9,898 nt of DNA. Source: a bacterium (GTDB taxonomy: Bacteria > JACRDZ01 > JAJRWM01). The notes beneath the pieces were generated by a model. That model was given only the letters and a program-made list of their open reading frames with translations, had not been told where the DNA came from and did no database searches. The stretch is from positions 1-9,898 of the forward strand of contig JAJRWM010000184.1 of assembly GCA_024276815.1 (NCBI GenBank). The letters are read 5' to 3'. Every line of letters begins with the position of its first letter. Position 1 is the stretch's first letter. The position numbers and the translations under genes are program-made. Positions 7,201 to 9,898 of the stretch are shown here, piece after piece.

Positions 7201-8643
7201 AATATTCACCGGGTGTTTAATGTCATAAGGTTTTTCACGCTTGACGATGGCGCTTTTCTTCTGGTGACAGGAGCCGCAAAGCCGGGTATCGTTGTTATAA
7301 ACCAACAGGTTGGATGTCCCGGGAACGGAACCGTGTATTTTATGACAGGAGACGCAAACGACCTCGCAGTTTGGCCCCAGCTTGGCGCCTTTGTCAAACC
7401 AGTAATCAGGTATGACAGCCGTTTGCGGAACGATATTAACCGGGTGGGTTCCGATGGCTTCGGCCCTCGCCTTGTTGCTGACGACTTTTCCCTGATGACA
7501 TTCAGCGCAGAATTTACCTCCCAGGTTGGTTTGCCTCAAGATCGGCCCGTCAGACCCGTCAGCCGCGGAATTATCCACGGCGTTATGCTGGATATGGCAA
7601 CCGTTACAACTGATTTTCCCGTTTTCGACAAAGACTCTTTTGGTTGGCTTGATGTTCTTAATGCCGACATCGACCGGATGAGTGCCGGTATTTTCCTCGT
7701 TGATGCCGGAACTTTTCTTGTCCAGATGGCATCGTTTACAGAGACGGGCCTGGCTGTTGTCTTCCACCAGCAGCTTTTTACCGGGGGCGCTGTGCGGTTG
7801 ATGACAGGTACGACAGGTGATCTCGCCGCCGGCCCCGGTGACCGGCTTACGGTTTCCGATCCATGATTCAGGCAGGACCGCGACCTTGAACTTCACGTCA
7901 ACCGGATGAGTATCCTTCCCCGGACCATGACCCGGCATACTGGGATTGGCGGTATGACAGCCTTCGCAAAGAGGCGCCCGGTTGGAGCCGGGGATGCTCA
8001 CCGGCAGAGCTAACAGGTGGTCATAGGGAGAACCGTGGACGACATGACAGGACTGGCAGATGACCATGTTGGGCTTGGTGCCCTCAATCGCCCCGGCGGC
8101 TTTCAGTTCTTCCGAAAACTCCAGGGTATCAACATTAACCGGGTGCATGCCATGAAGTGGCCCTTCCTTTTTGTCTTTATGGCATCCCATACACATTTCC
8201 GAGTTATTGTTGGTGGAACGGAGGAAAAAGGATCTTTCCACGCTGTAGTCTGTTTTACCCCCGTGAGCGGTGTGGCAGGTGCCGCACTCCACCTTTCCTT
8301 TATACAGAGGGTAGAGCCCGGGGATATCCATTTTAGGATAGAACCCCACCGGGTGGCGTTTGTTTGTCCAGACAATGCTCCTGGAATCCCCCAGCGAACC
8401 GTTATGGCAACTAAAACACATCCGCTCGGTAGTAGCCTGCCTTTCCTTGGGCATCGGGACATAATCGGTGCCCTCGCCGGATAAAAACGTCTCCATCCAG
8501 TAATAGTGGCACATGGCGCATTCTTTACGGGCGTCCCGGAATTCGGTCTCTTTAATACTCACTTCGGCCCGAATCGGAATTACGCCCATCCAGAACATAA
8601 TCAGCGCGATGATAAAAACATTTATCGTTTTATTTTTTGGCAT
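4213..8643 (-). CDS. Giant exported multihaem c-type cytochrome (33 CXXCH plus variants)
   Basis: The 1476-residue protein begins with a signal peptide (basic MPKNK, then a hydrophobic core at about 8-21; likely cleavage after A26) and has no later membrane segment, lipobox or cell-wall anchor. It should be a soluble periplasmic or extracellular electron carrier. I count 33 CXXCH haem sites from C42 to H1446, plus CASVCH (1157-1162), CLKKGCH (1188-1194) and a degenerate CRECY (696-700). Residues 120-537 repeat a diheme unit with HPV and CxxCHxxH/G landmarks. Residues 507-1446 repeat a tetrahaem unit of about 170 residues with CxxCHDPHxW, NSFLR, GTDHD, GQTV, CxxCHxVH and SHPT. Many extra conserved histidines could be distal ligands, giving mostly bis-His haems. 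This fits the 'doubled CXXCH' group. It starts 13 bases after the NHL propeller gene stop, with only a weak Shine-Dalgarno, suggesting coupled translation. The redox partner is not visible; no outer-membrane porin lies in the window. Confidence 0.93.
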   Translation of the reverse strand: MPKNKTINVFIIALIMFWMGVIPIRAEVSIKETEFRDARKECAMCHYYWMETFLSGEGTDYVPMPKERQATTERMCFSCHNGSLGDSRSIVWTNKRHPVGFYPKMDIPGLYPLYKGKVECGTCHTAHGGKTDYSVERSFFLRSTNNNSEMCMGCHKDKKEGPLHGMHPVNVDTLEFSEELKAAGAIEGTKPNMVICQSCHVVHGSPYDHLLALPVSIPGSNRAPLCEGCHTANPSMPGHGPGKDTHPVDVKFKVAVLPESWIGNRKPVTGAGGEITCRTCHQPHSAPGKKLLVEDNSQARLCKRCHLDKKSSGINEENTGTHPVDVGIKNIKPTKRVFVENGKISCNGCHIQHNAVDNSAADGSDGPILRQTNLGGKFCAECHQGKVVSNKARAEAIGTHPVNIVPQTAVIPDYWFDKGAKLGPNCEVVCVSCHKIHGSVPGTSNLLVYNNDTRLCGSCHQKKSAIVKREKPYDIKHPVNIVPTQVQVSDSMLALGAQKGPNGELICNSCHHPHKGTPGTPILLKTNKKNSICFECHADKKSVYLSDHNLFVMGPDERNSLGQTVSEGGICSPCHTAHTWAKPLSGEGDIVSQLCLSCHSGGNLAQNKSVGFYSHPTEKHMPAGDKKTDLPLFNKFGLREKNGLVYCTSCHDPHVWTPGERFSIEGIEKIPWALGTEGDGNNSFLRMKNDADSSLCRECYLDKSYIKNTDHDLRITAPLEKNILGKTAEQSGVCGSCHLPHNGINRRRWAKEVIGRGEDFSSQLCKTCHFEGAAAAKKLVGEYTHPTNISITRVKGKTRLPLFDEQGNLKEKGNVVCYTCHDPHVWNSEKKTSEGPGKETEGDAHNSFLRISNGSESKLCVNCHTSKQYVIGTEHDMSVTSPNEKNTDGMTVQQSGVCSACHKVHRGNARRNWARKIAGGDEDIAAQLCKSCHQEGKVAEKKLLGEYSHPTNVQISSATGKYAEVGRDFPLPLYDEKGNKILEGKVYCYTCHDPHRWDPRKKEIGPKKNTEGDTRNSFLRIPNDKDARLCLTCHLDKRFILGTDHDLNVSSPAGENRFGQTVKSSGICGMCHTVHQGLNDLLWAQELVEAKDTVSQACFSCHSDGRLGAEKQVGESSHPVGINPSWLIGKANLPLKSVLVTKKDYADRITPRMRKECASVCHLMHQDYQDNILTRYFPGKEDYVDQNCLKKGCHLNDAGGDKSKYTHPTDRELVPKKEVYQRKIMVCTTCHDPHRWDPRRPKTGPGKKVEGSGRNSFLRMVNDDNSSLCINCHRPNRTVIGTDHDMKITAPDEKNMLGQTVFDGGPCSACHSVHNAVLDAYLWSKNPGDGQEVTMMLCTSCHRKGGSEAKKVPPVMIHPQHDSNNLDIVVTDLGRGIKNLQNYFRIYDIDGRRSRNGIISCPSCHNAHRWTYLDDRVGIGKNIEGDATNSFLINKNVTTGVCIDCHSMDAVYRYKYYHVPRMREKVTDWQDIQGQY
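4306..6705 (-). repeat. C-terminal array of about 170-residue tetrahaem modules
   Basis: Module starts (CxxCHDPHxW or its equivalent) lie at residues 647, 817, 988, 1227 and 1401; the last module is cut short after two haems. Haem spacing inside modules is nearly fixed: about 41-49 residues from first to second, exactly 38 from second to third, and 30-31 from third to fourth. The step is 170-171 residues except between 988 and 1227, where an insert of about 68 residues carries the CX3CH and CX4CH sites. At DNA level, the 19-mer tccagacgtgcggatcatg occurs at 6165-6183 and 6675-6693 (plus-strand sense), exactly 510 bases apart. Confidence 0.85.
7033..8286 (-). repeat. N-terminal array of diheme modules in the giant cytochrome
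   Basis: Six diheme units occupy residues 120-537. The CXXCH pairs start at 120/151, 196/226, 277/302, 346/379, 430/456 and 507/533. Within a pair the spacing is 25-33 residues; between pairs it is 44-51. An HPV(N/D)-type motif usually lies between units, the first haem is followed by an xxH element (for example CHKIHGSVPGT), and the second is preceded by a short L-x-C context. The last unit also acts as the opening of the C-terminal array. The pattern is seen in translation; it implies growth by internal duplication. Confidence 0.85.
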
Positions 8644-8656
8644 AATAATTTCTTGT

Positions 8657-9700
8657 TCAGGGATAATCCTTCATTTGGAAAACACTGACCTTATTGCCCC
8701 ACATTTCCACAACGTATAATCTTTTATCCTTAATATACAAACCAACCGGCGAAGCGAATTTTTTCAATTTATTGTTCACCCCGACAGCTCCCAGAAAGTC
8801 GCCCTCGAAATTGAAAGCCTGGACGACATCGATATAGCTGTCCGAAACAAAACTGTTGCGCTTGGGGTCCAAAGCCAGCCCTTGCGGGCGATAGAACTGA
8901 CCTTTCCGCACTCCCCAGGTTCCCACATCGCGGATATAGTCAAAATCCTCGTCGAGAACCTGCACCCGGGTGTTGCTGACCTCGCTGATGAAAAAATTTC
9001 GGTCCTTATCTATTTGTATGGCGTAAGGAAATCTCAGCTGTTCTTTCTCGAACCCCATAAACCCATAGGTCTTGATATAGACTCCGTTTTCGTCGTAAAT
9101 GAGTATCCTGTGATTGTTATTGTCAACAATGAAGCATTTGGTTCGTTTGTCCGTTATGGTAATAAATATATCGGTTGACACTTTGGGCAGGACAATCGTA
9201 ACGTCAGTGGGATCGGCGGGTTTTTTCCCTTCTTCGGTAGGTATTAATTTAAACAGAAAAAGGAATTTTCCCTCCGGGCTGAAAACCTGGATACTATGAT
9301 TTTTCGAATCTGCCACGTAGATATTGCCGTTTCCCGGATGGACATCCAGCCCCAGGGCATCCCAGAACTCGCCTTTATCGCTTCCCCTTTGACCGAACTG
9401 GAACAGGTATTTGCCCCGCTTGCTGAAGACGACGACCCGGCCGACAACCCCGTCCAGCACATAAATACGATCATCCAGTCCCACGGTCACGTCGCTGGGC
9501 AAGTGGAACGCCCGGCCCCCGCCGCTCTTGAGCTGGAATAAAGGCTTGACATTGACCAGTTCCAGGGCGTAAACCCGAAGGGAGCCCAGCGGCGCCGCCC
9601 AAAAAATCAAAACCGCGGCGGTAAGCGCGGCAAGGCGTTTCGCTGATTTACCCCGGGAATATTGGCCGGACTGGCGATATCTTCGTCTTTGAATTAGCAT
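8657..9700 (-). CDS. Secreted six-bladed NHL-repeat beta-propeller protein
   Basis: The 347-residue protein has an arginine-rich start (residues 5-22), a hydrophobic segment at about 23-41 and a V-Y-A site (43-45), so it is likely exported. There is no lipobox cysteine, and the long basic N-terminus could also act as a membrane anchor. The mature part is a run of NHL-type repeats: about 66-103, 112-150, 163-213, 224-260, 271-306 and 316-345. The landmarks recur as P-x-(D/G)-(V/L)-x-(V/L), IYVAD/FIVDNNNHRI, and a hydrophobic V-x-V-F/Y before G-x-(Y/F)-(L/I). This predicts a six-bladed propeller, normally a protein-binding or scaffolding fold rather than an enzyme. It is the first gene of an operon with the giant cytochrome; NHL propellers are known to sit beside multihaem cytochrome genes in metal-reducing bacteria, so a role in cytochrome assembly or docking is plausible but inferred. 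The ATG at 9700 has only a weak upstream agag. Confidence 0.88.
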   Translation of the reverse strand: MLIQRRRYRQSGQYSRGKSAKRLAALTAAVLIFWAAPLGSLRVYALELVNVKPLFQLKSGGGRAFHLPSDVTVGLDDRIYVLDGVVGRVVVFSKRGKYLFQFGQRGSDKGEFWDALGLDVHPGNGNIYVADSKNHSIQVFSPEGKFLFLFKLIPTEEGKKPADPTDVTIVLPKVSTDIFITITDKRTKCFIVDNNNHRILIYDENGVYIKTYGFMGFEKEQLRFPYAIQIDKDRNFFISEVSNTRVQVLDEDFDYIRDVGTWGVRKGQFYRPQGLALDPKRNSFVSDSYIDVVQAFNFEGDFLGAVGVNNKLKKFASPVGLYIKDKRLYVVEMWGNKVSVFQMKDYP

Positions 9701-9733
9701 AATCTCTAATATCTTATCACAAGAGGATTTTTA

Positions 9734-9784
9734 ATGCTAGCGGCGGAAGACCGCGACCAGGGCAAACGCACTAAAAATATTTAA
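9734..9784 (+). CDS. Possible 16-codon leader ORF
   Basis: An ATG at 9734 opens a 16-residue frame, MLAAEDRDQGKRTKNI, that ends in TAA at 9782-9784. It is preceded by aagagg (9721-9726) at a normal 7-base distance. It lies about 100 bases ahead of the plus-strand gene at 9881. It has no recognisable attenuator codon run and is highly charged. It may be a leader peptide or chance. Confidence 0.15.
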   Translation: MLAAEDRDQGKRTKNI

Positions 9785-9864
9785 AGTATAAGGAAATAGT
9801 TGCGGCAAGATTAAGCGGTACCGGATGACTGACGATATTTTCTCTGTTTACAAAATAAGCCGCG

Positions 9865-9870
9865 AAGGAG
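9865..9870 (+). promoter_or_regulatory. Strong Shine-Dalgarno for the right-edge gene
   Basis: The sequence aaggag lies 10 bases before the ATG at 9881. It is the clearest ribosome binding site in the window and supports a real gene start there. Confidence 0.6.
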
Positions 9871-9880
9871 AAAACAAGTC

Positions 9881-9898
9881 ATGTTAGTAAAGAAATCA
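9881..9898 (+). CDS. 5' end of an unidentified gene, cut by window end
   Basis: Only the first six codons, MLVKKS, are visible. The strong Shine-Dalgarno upstream supports the start. The basic K-K right after the start would suit the n-region of a signal peptide, and the divergent position beside a cytochrome operon makes an exported protein plausible, but six residues cannot identify it. Confidence 0.5.

Larger units (their letters stand above)
9701..9880. promoter_or_regulatory. Divergent intergenic region between the cytochrome operon and the right-edge gene
   Basis: This 180-base, partly AT-rich region must hold the start signals for the minus-strand NHL-cytochrome operon and probably for the plus-strand gene at 9881. 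I do not see a consensus -35/-10 pair on either strand that I would defend. A weak minus-strand candidate is TTGCCG about 17 bases before TTTAAA, around 9779-9807. Confidence 0.4.

Noticed and set aside
7213-7866. Long plus-strand ORF of 217 codons with MTG-type repeated phrases, and other plus-strand ORFs between 4420 and 8688.
   Set aside because: They lie antisense to the cytochrome. The repeated M-T-G phrases are the reverse complement of CXXCH codons. They have no ribosome binding sites or family motifs.
4306-8286. Regular repeats at DNA level that might be read as a CRISPR or satellite array.
   Set aside because: The period is about 510 bases and the similarity is mainly at protein level around haem-binding motifs. 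These are coding modules, not a CRISPR array.

Overview
The window is bacterial chromosome with moderate G+C content. It has Shine-Dalgarno-type start sites and one strong sigma70-type promoter. The organism was probably an anaerobe with extracellular or periplasmic electron transfer, because the right half is devoted to a giant multihaem c-type cytochrome. Multihaem cytochromes of this 'doubled CXXCH' kind are typical of metal-reducing, sulfur-cycling or syntrophic anaerobes such as Desulfuromonadia/Desulfobacterota, Nitrospirota-like lineages and some Peptococcia-like Firmicutes. The window alone does not decide among these.

Left half, plus strand: (1) the 3' part of a TrpB2-type tryptophan synthase beta chain that begins before the window; (2) a 297-base spacer with a GC hairpin just after trpB2, a GTCATTCC...GGAATGAC inverted-repeat element and a consensus-like promoter; (3) a class II Fic AMP-transferase with its own inhibitory helix; (4) TilS, the tRNA(Ile) lysidine synthetase. 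These look like a housekeeping neighbourhood with an inserted, more AT-rich Fic gene.

Right half, minus strand: a two-gene operon. The upstream gene (9700 to 8657) encodes a secreted six-bladed NHL beta-propeller. The downstream gene, 13 bases further on, encodes a 1476-residue exported cytochrome (8643 to 4213). I count 33 canonical CXXCH motifs plus one CX3CH, one CX4CH and one CXXCY site, so up to 35 or 36 haems. The cytochrome is built from two kinds of tandem module: an N-terminal half of diheme repeats and a C-terminal half of tetrahaem repeats of about 170 residues. A short insert carrying both variant-spacing motifs interrupts the C-terminal array. It converges on tilS with only 36 bases between the stop codons.

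Right edge: a 180-base divergent region separates the NHL-cytochrome operon from a plus-strand gene whose first six codons, preceded by a strong ribosome binding site, are all that is visible.

The most interesting object is the giant cytochrome together with its propeller partner: a probable electron-transfer wire or capacitor with very regular haem spacing and a few informative exceptions.
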